Positions 1 through 6,699 of a DNA stretch of 38,021 nt are shown one piece after another. This DNA is from DAOSVX01 sp964447275. GTDB taxonomy: Bacteria > Bacillota_I > Bacilli_A > RF39 > UBA660. The DNA is taken from positions 1 to 38,021 of the forward strand of contig CAYURI010000008.1 in the NCBI GenBank assembly GCA_964447275.1, given 5' to 3'. Within the stretch, counting starts at the first letter, position 1; the number at the start of each line of letters is the position of its first letter. The notes beneath the pieces are model-generated. The model was not told where the DNA came from and made no database searches. It was given only the letters and a program-made list of their open reading frames with translations. Made by a program: the position numbers and the translations under genes.

Positions 1-295
1 CTCCTTCACAAGCAGCTAAACTACGACTTACTTCATAAGAAAAATCAACATGTCCCGGAGTATCAATTAAATGAAAAATATAATCTTCATTTTGATATTT
101 GTATTTTAATTGCACGGCATTTAATTTAATGGTAATACCACGTTCTCTTTCGATATCCATACTATCTAGTAATTGGTCTTTCATTTCAAAAGCCGAGATT
201 GCTCCCGTTAGTTCTAAGATACGATCTGCTAAAGTTGATTTACCATGATCAATATGAGCTATTATACAAAAATTACGAATGTTTTTTTGATTCAT
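1..295 (-). CDS. lepA: Elongation factor 4 (LepA), N-terminal part
   Basis: This is the start of the translational GTPase LepA (EF4), which acts on the ribosome during elongation and back-translocation. Ninety-eight codons are visible and the rest lies beyond the left edge. Seen in the translation: MNQKNIRNFCIIAHIDHGKS with the P-loop AHIDHGKST, the switch I motif ERERGITI, and the G3 motif DTPGHVDF. The ERERGITIK form and the short N-terminus separate LepA from EF-G and EF-Tu. The ATG at 295 follows GGTGA four bases upstream. The gene is divergent from rpsT. In B. subtilis lepA also lies close to rpsT and holA, so the local order is partly conserved. Identification is firm despite the truncation. 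Confidence 0.95.
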   Translation of the reverse strand, partial: MNQKNIRNFCIIAHIDHGKSTLADRILELTGAISAFEMKDQLLDSMDIERERGITIKLNAVQLKYKYQNEDYIFHLIDTPGHVDFSYEVSRSLAACEG

Positions 296-312
296 TTTGT
301 TCACCAAGTAAA

Positions 313-318
313 ATTATA
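313..318 (-). promoter_or_regulatory. Probable -10 box for lepA
   Basis: The minus strand reads TATAAT here, 18 bases before the lepA start codon. No good -35 box is visible at the usual distance (TATAAA is the best match), so support is modest. Confidence 0.4.
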
Positions 319-328
319 CTATAAAATA

Positions 329-357
329 TTGCATATTTATAATAATTTTGATAAAAT
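329..357 (+). promoter_or_regulatory. rpsT promoter
   Basis: TTGCAT (329-334), a 17-base spacer, then TAAAAT (352-357). A TG one base upstream of the -10 (TGATAAAAT) makes it an extended -10. The expected transcript start is near 364, leaving a leader of about 24 bases that contains the GGAGGTG ribosome binding site at 376-382. Confidence 0.65.
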
Positions 358-387
358 CAATGAGTAATTCAATTTGGAGGTGAAAAA

Positions 388-651
388 GTGGCAAATTTAA
401 AAAGTTCAAAAAAAGCAATAAAAGTAACTAGTAAAAAAACATTAGCTAATCATGAATACAAAGCTCGTGTCAAAAATGCAATCAAAGCTTGTGAAAAAGT
501 TATCGCTACCAGCGATAAAAAATTAGCTAGTGAAGCATATAAAACTTTACAAAAAGATATTGATAAAGCTTTACAAAAAGGTTTGATTAAGGAAAACACT
601 GCTAATAGAGAAAAACAAAGATTAAATAGTAAAATAAAAGAAATGAAGTAA
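388..651 (+). CDS. rpsT: 30S ribosomal protein S20
   Basis: This small basic protein (87 residues) binds 16S rRNA early in 30S assembly. The sequence begins MANLKSSKKAIKVTSKKTLA and continues with the lysine- and alanine-rich helices typical of S20, including NHEYKARVKNAIK and the C-terminal KGLIKENTANREKQRLN. The length matches the family. The start is GTG at 388, six bases after a strong GGAGGTG site. The gene stands alone between its own promoter and a terminator that overlaps its stop codon. In Firmicutes rpsT commonly lies near holA and lepA. Here lepA is its divergent neighbour, while holA is about 5 kb away. Confidence 0.97.
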   Translation: MANLKSSKKAIKVTSKKTLANHEYKARVKNAIKACEKVIATSDKKLASEAYKTLQKDIDKALQKGLIKENTANREKQRLNSKIKEMK

Positions 652-675
652 TAAATGTAGCATACTTCATTTTTT
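643..675 (+). terminator. rpsT terminator overlapping its stop codon
   Basis: ATGAAGTA (643-650) pairs with TACTTCAT (663-670) across a 12-base loop and runs into a T stretch. The TAA stop of rpsT (649-651) lies in the left arm and loop. Confidence 0.7.
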
Positions 676-677
676 AA

Positions 678-686
678 TGTTAAAAT
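678..686 (+). promoter_or_regulatory. Possible extended -10 for the transglutaminase-like gene
   Basis: TGTTAAAAT lies directly behind the rpsT terminator and 17 bases before the GTG start at 704. No clear -35 is seen. The implied leader is only about 10 bases, so the call is tentative. Confidence 0.35.
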
Positions 687-703
687 ATAATTGGTGAGAC
701 TAA

Positions 704-1615
704 GTGAAAAGAAGTAATTATATCATTGCCATTGTTTGTTCATTATTAATTGCTGGAGCATTTTTTTTTAATGATAAAATTACTGATAAATTAGTTTCTT
801 TACTTGATACTAAACCAAGTATAATTATAAAAACCGGTAATAAATATACTAAAAATTATGATTTTGATTATGTAAAATTAGATGCCACTTATATTCCTTA
901 TGGCTACCAAGATTTACTAGATATTGTTTATTCGGTATTAAATAATGGTTGGAGAACCTTTACTTTTTATTGCCCAGATGAATATACTGATTGTATTTCT
1001 GATATGGCTTCAATTTCAACTGATAATAACTTGCTTACTAATATTAATAATTTTGTTCATCCTTTTAATAATTTTGAACATATTAAAACTTCCTTTGATA
1101 GTACTGGAGAAATTACCATAACAATTAGTAAACTTTATACTGAAGAAGAAATTAATAAAGTGGAGAACGCTATAAATAATTTTAAAACAACTAATATTAA
1201 CGAAACAATGAGCGATTATGACAAAATTAAAGCTTTTCATGATTACATAATAAATAATACTAGATATGATATTGAAAGAGCTCAAATTGGTAAAAGCAGT
1301 TATCATTCTAATATTGCTTATGGGCCTTTAATTGAAGGGTATAGCGTTTGTGGCGGATACTCTGATGCTATTGCCATTTATCTATCCGATTTAGGAATTA
1401 AAAATTATAAGATATCTAGCGAAGACCATGTATGGAATGCTCTTTATTTAAATAATGAATGGCTTCATTTAGATGCTACTTGGGATGACCCATATGGCAA
1501 TGATGGAACTAGTTATTTAATTGATGATTATTTTTTAATAAACACTAAAAAACTATTTGAATTAGATAGCAATAGTCACATTTTTAGTACTAGTGTCTAT
1601 CAAGAATTCAAATAG
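704..1615 (+). CDS. Membrane-anchored transglutaminase-like (papain-fold) protein
   Basis: This 303-residue protein has a short basic N-terminus and a hydrophobic helix at about residues 6-22 (YIIAIVCSLLIAGAFFF). It is therefore probably a lipid-free membrane anchor or signal peptide with the rest outside the cell. The C-terminal half carries a transglutaminase-like catalytic triad: Cys216 in EGYSVCGGYSDA, His242 in EDHVWNALY and Asp257 in WLHLDATWDD. Bacterial members of this family are usually cysteine proteases or peptide-modifying enzymes of the envelope, and the substrate here cannot be told. The middle region (about 45-165) is not recognisable. The start is GTG with GGTGAG eight bases upstream. 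Its stop overlaps the stop of the convergent miaA gene by 16 bases. Fold and active site are well supported, the biological role is not. Confidence 0.75.
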   Translation: MKRSNYIIAIVCSLLIAGAFFFNDKITDKLVSLLDTKPSIIIKTGNKYTKNYDFDYVKLDATYIPYGYQDLLDIVYSVLNNGWRTFTFYCPDEYTDCISDMASISTDNNLLTNINNFVHPFNNFEHIKTSFDSTGEITITISKLYTEEEINKVENAINNFKTTNINETMSDYDKIKAFHDYIINNTRYDIERAQIGKSSYHSNIAYGPLIEGYSVCGGYSDAIAIYLSDLGIKNYKISSEDHVWNALYLNNEWLHLDATWDDPYGNDGTSYLIDDYFLINTKKLFELDSNSHIFSTSVYQEFK

Positions 1616-2481
1616 TCTTCTACTTCTTTTAAAGTTTTGTCAAAGTGATCAAAATCAACATCAAACCAAGTAACATTCATTTGATTATTAAACCAAGTAA
1701 ATTGCCTTTTCGCATAATAAGTCGAATTGGCTTTTATTTTTATAATAGCTTCTTCCAAACTACATTTATGATCAAAATATTCATATAATTCTTTGTAACC
1801 AATGGCCGAATACACAATTGGTCCTCTTACATTATTTTCATATAATGTTTTTACTTCCTTTAAAAGGCCTTCTTCAAACATTAATTCAGTCTTTCTTTCA
1901 ATTCTTTCATAAAGTTTCTCTCGTGGTGCTCTAAGGCCAATAAAGGCTACATCATATAACAATTCGTCCTTTCCTGATTTCATTGAAATAGGAAAACCAT
2001 TTTCATTATAAAATTTTAAAGCCCTTTCAATTCTTCGGCGATTATTTTTAGCAACATCAGTTTCTGGATCTAATTCTTTTAATTTATTATAAAGTTCTTC
2101 ATCAGTATAAATTTCATAAGATTCGTTACTTTCTTCTTTTAAAAATTCATAATCATAAAGTAAAACTTTTAAATAAAGTCCACTACCACCAACGATAATT
2201 GGTGTTTTATTTTTGGCTAATATTTCTTCTATTACTCTTCTACCATCTTTTTGGTAGTCGTAAACAGTATAAGAGTTATTAGGATCAACAAAACTAAATA
2301 AGTGATGAGGAATATTCTCTTTTTCTGCTTCAGTTACTTTGGCAGTCCCAATATTTAAATCTTTATATACTTGAGTACTATCAGCATTAATTATTTCCCC
2401 ATTTAATTTTTTAGCTAAATAAATACTTAATTTAGTTTTCCCCACTCCAGTAGGGCCAACAATCGCAATAAGCTTTGACAT
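1600..2481 (-). CDS. miaA: tRNA dimethylallyltransferase
   Basis: MiaA transfers a dimethylallyl group from DMAPP to the N6 of adenine 37 in tRNAs that read codons beginning with U. The product (i6A) is the substrate of MiaB, which is also in this window. Seen: the P-loop GPTGVGKTK at residues 9-17, the DSTQVYKDLNIGTAKVT substrate motif, PHHLFSFVDP, the GGSGLYLK loop, and the C-terminal YAKRQFTWF tRNA-binding signature. At 293 residues it is slightly short but complete. The ATG at 2481 is preceded by GGGATGTGATTA. It ends with TGA followed by TAG. The tail overlaps the convergent transglutaminase-like gene. It is transcribed after lemA and separated from it by a terminator. Confidence 0.96.
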   Translation of the reverse strand: MSKLIAIVGPTGVGKTKLSIYLAKKLNGEIINADSTQVYKDLNIGTAKVTEAEKENIPHHLFSFVDPNNSYTVYDYQKDGRRVIEEILAKNKTPIIVGGSGLYLKVLLYDYEFLKEESNESYEIYTDEELYNKLKELDPETDVAKNNRRRIERALKFYNENGFPISMKSGKDELLYDVAFIGLRAPREKLYERIERKTELMFEEGLLKEVKTLYENNVRGPIVYSAIGYKELYEYFDHKCSLEEAIIKIKANSTYYAKRQFTWFNNQMNVTWFDVDFDHFDKTLKEVEDYLNS

Positions 2482-2512
2482 TTAATCACATCCCGTTTAT
2501 ATAATATCAAAA

Positions 2513-2541
2513 TATCAAAAAAAAAGCACTATATAGTGCTT
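2513..2541 (-). terminator. lemA terminator
   Basis: The 18-base perfect palindrome AAGCACTATATAGTGCTT (2524-2541) touches the lemA stop codon. On the minus strand it is followed by an uninterrupted T run. This is a strong intrinsic terminator between lemA and miaA. Confidence 0.8.
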
Positions 2542-3094
2542 AGAATGAAACTTTAACGTTTTCTCTTTCTGTTTCAGCTGCTTCAAAAAACTTTTCTTTA
2601 CTTACTTTGAATATTCCAGCAACTAAATTAGAAGGAAACATCTCTACTTTGTTATTTAGTTTTAAAACAACATCATTATAAAATTGTCTAGCATAAGCAA
2701 TTTTATCTTCAACGTCTTTCAAATCATTTTGCATTTGTAAAAAATTAGTATTGGCTTTTAATTCTGGATAATTTTCTGATAAAGCAAACAACTTTGACAT
2801 TACTTTCGTAAGTTCGCCATTAGCTGCCATTTCCTCTTCTGGAGTTTTTGCACTTAAAAATGTATTACGAGCTTTAATAACTGCTTCAAAAGTTTCACTT
2901 TCATGTTTAGCATATCCCTTAACAGTTTCAACTAAATTAGGAATTAAATCAAATCTTCTTTTTAATTGAACATCAATCTGACTCCATTGATCCCTTACCA
3001 TATTTCTTAATTTTACTAAAACATTATAGGTACTAGTTAAATATAATAATATTAATACAACAACACCTATAACTACTATTAACCATGTTTCCAT
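2540..3094 (-). CDS. LemA family membrane protein
   Basis: This 184-residue LemA-type protein has one N-terminal transmembrane helix (about residues 4-22, LIVVIGVVVLILLYL). A helical bundle follows, bearing the family hallmark WSQIDVQLKRRFDLIPNLVE and then KHESETFEAVIKARN. LemA proteins are widespread in bacteria, but their function is poorly known. They often sit beside HtpX or TPM-domain proteases, and neither is present here. The ATG at 3094 has AAAGGAGG about nine bases upstream. The gene has its own promoter and terminator, so it is probably a single-gene unit between frr and miaA. Length and motifs are normal for the family. Confidence 0.92.
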   Translation of the reverse strand: METWLIVVIGVVVLILLYLTSTYNVLVKLRNMVRDQWSQIDVQLKRRFDLIPNLVETVKGYAKHESETFEAVIKARNTFLSAKTPEEEMAANGELTKVMSKLFALSENYPELKANTNFLQMQNDLKDVEDKIAYARQFYNDVVLKLNNKVEMFPSNLVAGIFKVSKEKFFEAAETERENVKVSF

Positions 3095-3120
3095 TTTTCA
3101 TATCCTCCTTTTATATATTT

Positions 3121-3149
3121 ATCTTAGCACTTATTAAATATTTCTTCAA
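3121..3149 (-). promoter_or_regulatory. lemA promoter
   Basis: On the minus strand TTGAAG (3144-3149), a 17-base spacer, and TAAGAT (3121-3126) with an upstream TGC that makes an extended -10. The AAAGGAGG site of lemA follows. No terminator is seen between frr and this promoter, so read-through from the cvpA operon is possible. Confidence 0.55.
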
Positions 3150-3152
3150 CAT

Positions 3153-3674
3153 TTATACTTGCATTAACTCAATTTCTTTTTCTTTTAATTTTTCATCAAT
3201 TATTTTGTTATATTTATTAACTAGATCTTGAACTTTATCTAATTCTCTTTTTTCCTCGTCTTCGCTTAGTTCTAAAGCTTTAATATCATTATTTTCATCT
3301 TGACGAACATTTCGCAAAGCAATTCTCGCATCTTCAGCTGTATCTTTAGCTTGTTTAACATATTCTCTACGACGTTCTTCATTTAAAGCAGGAATTGTTA
3401 AAATAACCATTTCACCATTATTGGTTGGGGCAATACCTAAGTTTGCTTCATTAATAGCTTTTTCAATTTCTTTTAAAACACTTCGATCAAAAGGCTTAAT
3501 AAATAATTGTTTAGCTTCTGGCACTGTAATATTAGCGACGCTTTGAATTGGCGTTGGCGTACCATAATAATTAACCATAATGCCACTTAACATCCCTGGA
3601 TTAGCTCTTCCAGCTCTTATCGTTGCTAATTTAGTATCTAAAGCTTCGATTACTTTTTTAAATTTATCTTCCAC
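3153..3674 (-). CDS. frr: Ribosome recycling factor
   Basis: Frr splits the post-termination ribosome together with EF-G. The 173-residue sequence shows MEDKFKKVIEALDTKLATIR, followed by the RAGRANPGML signature, YYGTPTPIQSVANITVPEAK, and the C-terminal coiled arm from about residue 105. It is roughly ten residues shorter than the usual 185, all at the N-terminus, which is common in small genomes. The start is GTG at 3674 in the stop-start overlap TAGTG with trxA, after AAGGAGATGAAA, which suggests translational coupling. In many Firmicutes frr follows pyrH. Here it is the last gene of cvpA-trxA-frr. Confidence 0.96.
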   Translation of the reverse strand: MEDKFKKVIEALDTKLATIRAGRANPGMLSGIMVNYYGTPTPIQSVANITVPEAKQLFIKPFDRSVLKEIEKAINEANLGIAPTNNGEMVILTIPALNEERRREYVKQAKDTAEDARIALRNVRQDENNDIKALELSEDEEKRELDKVQDLVNKYNKIIDEKLKEKEIELMQV

Positions 3675-3976
3675 TATTTCATCTCCTTTATAACATCAAG
3701 TAAAGCGTCTTTGTTAGAAAACCCAACCATTTTATGAACTAGTTTCCCTTCTTTTAAAAATACTAATGTGGGAATACTCATAACGCCGTATTTCATCGCT
3801 ATTTCTTCATTTTGGTCAACATTCACTTTAATTATTTTAATTTCATCTTTTAGTTCTTCTAAAATTGGTGCTAGCATCTTACATGGTCCACACCAATCAG
3901 CATAAAAGTCTACTAAAGTATATTCTTTGCCAACTATTTCTTCTAAATTGTTCCCTTCAAAATGTAATATTTCCAT
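3674..3976 (-). CDS. trxA: Thioredoxin
   Basis: This is a cytoplasmic thiol-disulfide reductase of 100 residues with the classical active site WCGPC (Trp28, Cys29, Cys32). The buried aspartate is in DFYADWC, and the cis-proline loop MSIPTLVFLKEGKLV is present. There is no signal peptide. The ATG at 3976 lies two bases after the cvpA stop, with GAGG overlapping the end of cvpA. The last base of its TAG stop is the first base of the frr start codon. The position between cvpA and frr suggests one transcript. The motifs make the family certain. Which thioredoxin paralogue it is cannot be decided. Confidence 0.95.
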   Translation of the reverse strand: MEILHFEGNNLEEIVGKEYTLVDFYADWCGPCKMLAPILEELKDEIKIIKVNVDQNEEIAMKYGVMSIPTLVFLKEGKLVHKMVGFSNKDALLDVIKEMK

Positions 3977-3978
3977 TT

Positions 3979-4698
3979 TTAATCCTCATATCTTTCTAAT
4001 AATTCGTTTACATTACTAATAACTATTTTACCTTTTTCTACAAGTTTCTTAGTTGCTTCAGGTGTAATAACATCATTTTTCAATAATATTTCTAAAGCTT
4101 CTTTATTATAAGCTTCACTGTTCTTGTCTTTTGTCGCATATTTAGTTTGTAAATCATATATTTCTCTAAATGAATCAAAAGCATCACTTACTGCGTTAGA
4201 TAAAACTGGTGTTGATCCAACGATCTTTTTCGCATACAAACTATCATTAGTTATAGTACTAAATAAGTTAAATTGAAACATCGCATACAAACCAATGAAG
4301 ACAAACAAGAATGCTTCTAATAAACCAAATACAGCACCTAATATTTTTGATGGAATACCTAAAACGATTGTCATATCTAAAAGTTTTTCAATACCAGAAG
4401 AAATCATAATTAAGATTCTTAAGATAATCATTAAAATAGCAAAAGTTATTAAAAAGGCAATGGCTTCATAAATTAAGATGTTTATAACGCTTACCCCTTC
4501 AAATATTCCGCCTAATTTAAAGAATGGTAAATTGTTGTATAAAAATATTGAAACTGGATTTTTAAGTAAGAATGCTAGCACGATTACCAAGATAGCACCA
4601 ATAAACATTACCGCACTTTTAATTATGCCTCTTTTAAATCCGAGTACTGCACCAAGTAGTAAAGCCAGAATAATAACCGCATCTAATATATTTAACAT
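3979..4698 (-). CDS. CvpA family membrane protein
   Basis: This 239-residue integral membrane protein resembles the CvpA (colicin V production) family. The N-terminus MLNILDAVIILALLLGAVLG followed by FKRGIIKSAVMFIGAILVIVLAF is characteristic. Further helices lie at about residues 72-100 and 118-142. The C-terminal 80 residues are soluble and acidic. CvpA homologues are linked to envelope stress tolerance and toxin secretion, but the molecular role is unclear. The ATG at 4698 has GAGGTG seven bases upstream. It is the first gene of the cvpA-trxA-frr unit and is divergent from rnhC. Confidence 0.85.
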   Translation of the reverse strand: MLNILDAVIILALLLGAVLGFKRGIIKSAVMFIGAILVIVLAFLLKNPVSIFLYNNLPFFKLGGIFEGVSVINILIYEAIAFLITFAILMIILRILIMISSGIEKLLDMTIVLGIPSKILGAVFGLLEAFLFVFIGLYAMFQFNLFSTITNDSLYAKKIVGSTPVLSNAVSDAFDSFREIYDLQTKYATKDKNSEAYNKEALEILLKNDVITPEATKKLVEKGKIVISNVNELLERYED

Positions 4699-4699
4699 A

Positions 4700-4728
4700 T
4701 TAACACCTCAGTATAATTATATTATAAT
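4700..4728 (+). promoter_or_regulatory. rnhC promoter in a two-way promoter region
   Basis: TTAACA (4700-4705), a 17-base spacer and TATAAT (4723-4728) face rnhC. The same AT-rich block reads TATAAT on the minus strand at 4716-4721 and 4721-4726 for the cvpA operon. The two -10 regions therefore overlap and firing may be mutually exclusive. Confidence 0.5.
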
Positions 4729-4777
4729 ATTGATGAAAAATAAAGCCATTTATGTTAAAATGAATTAGAGGTGTCAT

Positions 4778-5719
4778 ATGACAATTGTATTTAAAGTAAG
4801 TGATAATATTAAAAAAATGATGACTGATTATTATAAAGATTTAAGTATTCCTAAAACTCCTCCATATGCCTTATTTCAAGCTAACGAAAGCGATACAGTT
4901 ATTACTTTATATAACTCTGGTAAAGCGGTTTTTCAAGGTATAAGTGCTGATATTGACGCTAATATGTGGATTGATCAAGAACGTCATTTAAATAAAAGAG
5001 ATGTTCAAAAAGAAATTGATTTGGAAAATAAGAAAAAAGAAGACAAACAAAATAAAGAATTAGATTATCGTTATTATAACATGAGCACAGTTGGCTCTGA
5101 TGAAGTTGGAACTGGTGATTATTTTGGTCCCATTGTTGTTACAGCTTCTTTTGTTCCTAAAGAAAAAATATTAGAACTAACCGATTTAGGTGTTAGAGAT
5201 TCAAAAAAAATAACTGATGATAAGATTTTAAAAATTGCCCCTACCCTAATTAAAAACTTTGAGCATGTTACCATAATATTAGATAATAAAAGTTATAATG
5301 AATATCAAGCAAAAGGCTACAACATGAACAAAGTAAAAGCTATTTTACATAATAAAGTCTTAGTAAGTTTGTTAAAAAAGAAACCTTCCTATGAAAAAAT
5401 TATTATGGATCAATTCGTTTATCCTAAAAAATACTTTGAACACATAAAAGACGCTAAAGAAAAAGTAACTAATATTACTTTTATGACTCATGCTGAAGAT
5501 GTTTGCTTAAGTGTAGCAGTATCAAGCATTATTAGTCGATATATCTTTTTAAAAGAAATGGATAAACTAAGTAATGAATTAAAAATAACGCTTCCTAAAG
5601 GAGCTTCTGACTTAGTAGATAATGTAGCTAAAGATATTGCTAATAAATATGGTATAAATAAATTAAAAGAAATTACTAAATATAATTTTAAAAATACTAA
5701 CAAAGTAAAAGGTGAATAA
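4778..5719 (+). CDS. rnhC: Ribonuclease HIII
   Basis: This enzyme removes RNA from RNA-DNA hybrids such as R-loops and Okazaki primers. The 313-residue protein has the N-terminal substrate-binding domain of RNase HIII (about 1-85) and a catalytic domain opening with STVGSDEVGTGDYFGPIVVT. That sequence carries the first Asp-Glu of the active site. Further motifs are VRDSKKITD, the central MDQFVYPKKYFEHI, and HAEDVCLSVAVSSIISRYIF. The SDEVGTGDYFGP form and the N-terminal extension distinguish it from RNase HII. The ATG at 4778 has GAGGTG upstream. In many Firmicutes rnhC is next to a cell-division zapA gene and cvpA. Here cvpA is the divergent neighbour, which fits that theme. Confidence 0.95.
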   Translation: MTIVFKVSDNIKKMMTDYYKDLSIPKTPPYALFQANESDTVITLYNSGKAVFQGISADIDANMWIDQERHLNKRDVQKEIDLENKKKEDKQNKELDYRYYNMSTVGSDEVGTGDYFGPIVVTASFVPKEKILELTDLGVRDSKKITDDKILKIAPTLIKNFEHVTIILDNKSYNEYQAKGYNMNKVKAILHNKVLVSLLKKKPSYEKIIMDQFVYPKKYFEHIKDAKEKVTNITFMTHAEDVCLSVAVSSIISRYIFLKEMDKLSNELKITLPKGASDLVDNVAKDIANKYGINKLKEITKYNFKNTNKVKGE

Positions 5720-5732
5720 TATTCACCTTTTT
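5707..5732. terminator. Two-way terminator between rnhC and holA
   Basis: AAAAGGTGAAT (5707-5717) and ATTCACCTTTT (5721-5731) form an 11-pair stem with a three-base loop, with T runs on both strands. It contains the rnhC stop codon and touches the holA stop codon. Confidence 0.8.
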
Positions 5733-6666
5733 ATAACTCTAACAAAAACATTTCCAGGCCAGCATAACCATCTACTTGGCCACTTTTAATTTTATAATCT
5801 AAATCAGCAAGTAAAGATATTTTATTTAATAATTCTTTTTCCGTAAAATTATAAGAGCTTTTTATAGCCAATTCTACTCGATATGGATGGATTTTTAATT
5901 CACTAGTAATGCTATTTTTATCATAATTTTTATTTAAATAATATTTAACGGTATATATCAAACGATATTGACTAGCCAGTAAACCGATTAACATAACTGG
6001 TTCCTCTTTATTTTCTTTTAATTTATCAAAAATATTAAATGCTTTAGCCTGATTTTTTGTTATTACTGCATCACTAAAATCAAAGTTATTAGTAAGTTCA
6101 TCATTAGAAATGATGTTAGGTATTTCTTCATCAGGTATTTCTTCAACATTTTCATAATAAATTAATAATTTATTTAGCTCTGTAATAATCAAATCATAAT
6201 TATTTTGGCAAAGTAAAATAATTTGATTAATAGCATTTAAAGAAATCTTTTTGTTTTCTTTTTTTAACTTATTTTGAATTAAAAGAACTAATTCTTTTTC
6301 ATTAAGTGGCTTTTTAATTATTACTTTAGCTTTTTCTTTAAAAATTTTAACAATTTTTTTTCTTTCATCTAAAGGTTTTAGGGTTGTAAAAATTAAAATA
6401 CTACTAGGATTAGGTTTTTCAATATAATCTAACAATCCATTTAAGTCTTCTTCTTTAGATTGTTCACTAGTAAATATATAAGCATTATTTATCACAATAA
6501 ACTTTTGATCAGCAAACAAAGACACATAATTAGCTTCTTCAATTAAATCGTTTATTGACGATTCTTCTAAGTCGAAGTTAATAGTAATAGTATTTTCACC
6601 AGTTATTTTCTTTATTTCTTCATTAGTTTCATTATAACTAGAACTACTAATTAAAAATAAATTCAT
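5731..6666 (-). CDS. holA: DNA polymerase III delta subunit
   Basis: HolA opens the sliding clamp within the clamp-loader complex. It is a divergent family, and recognition rests on fold-specific pieces. These are an N-terminal P-loop-less AAA+ domain (MNLFLISSSSYNETNEEIKK), LFADQKFIVINNA, ILIFTTLKPLDERKKIVK, NDLIITELNKL-type helices, and the C-terminal collar with EEPVMLIGLLASQYRLIYTV and LADLDYKIKSGQVDGYAGLE. A start three codons upstream (GTG at 6675) is open. The AGGTGA site, however, lies five bases before the ATG at 6666, so I chose that, giving 311 residues. The gene follows comEC by about 30 bases, the classical comEC-holA arrangement of Firmicutes. Confidence 0.92.
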   Translation of the reverse strand: MNLFLISSSSYNETNEEIKKITGENTITINFDLEESSINDLIEEANYVSLFADQKFIVINNAYIFTSEQSKEEDLNGLLDYIEKPNPSSILIFTTLKPLDERKKIVKIFKEKAKVIIKKPLNEKELVLLIQNKLKKENKKISLNAINQIILLCQNNYDLIITELNKLLIYYENVEEIPDEEIPNIISNDELTNNFDFSDAVITKNQAKAFNIFDKLKENKEEPVMLIGLLASQYRLIYTVKYYLNKNYDKNSITSELKIHPYRVELAIKSSYNFTEKELLNKISLLADLDYKIKSGQVDGYAGLEMFLLEL

Positions 6667-6699
6667 GCTCTTCACCTACTTAATCTTATTATATAATAA

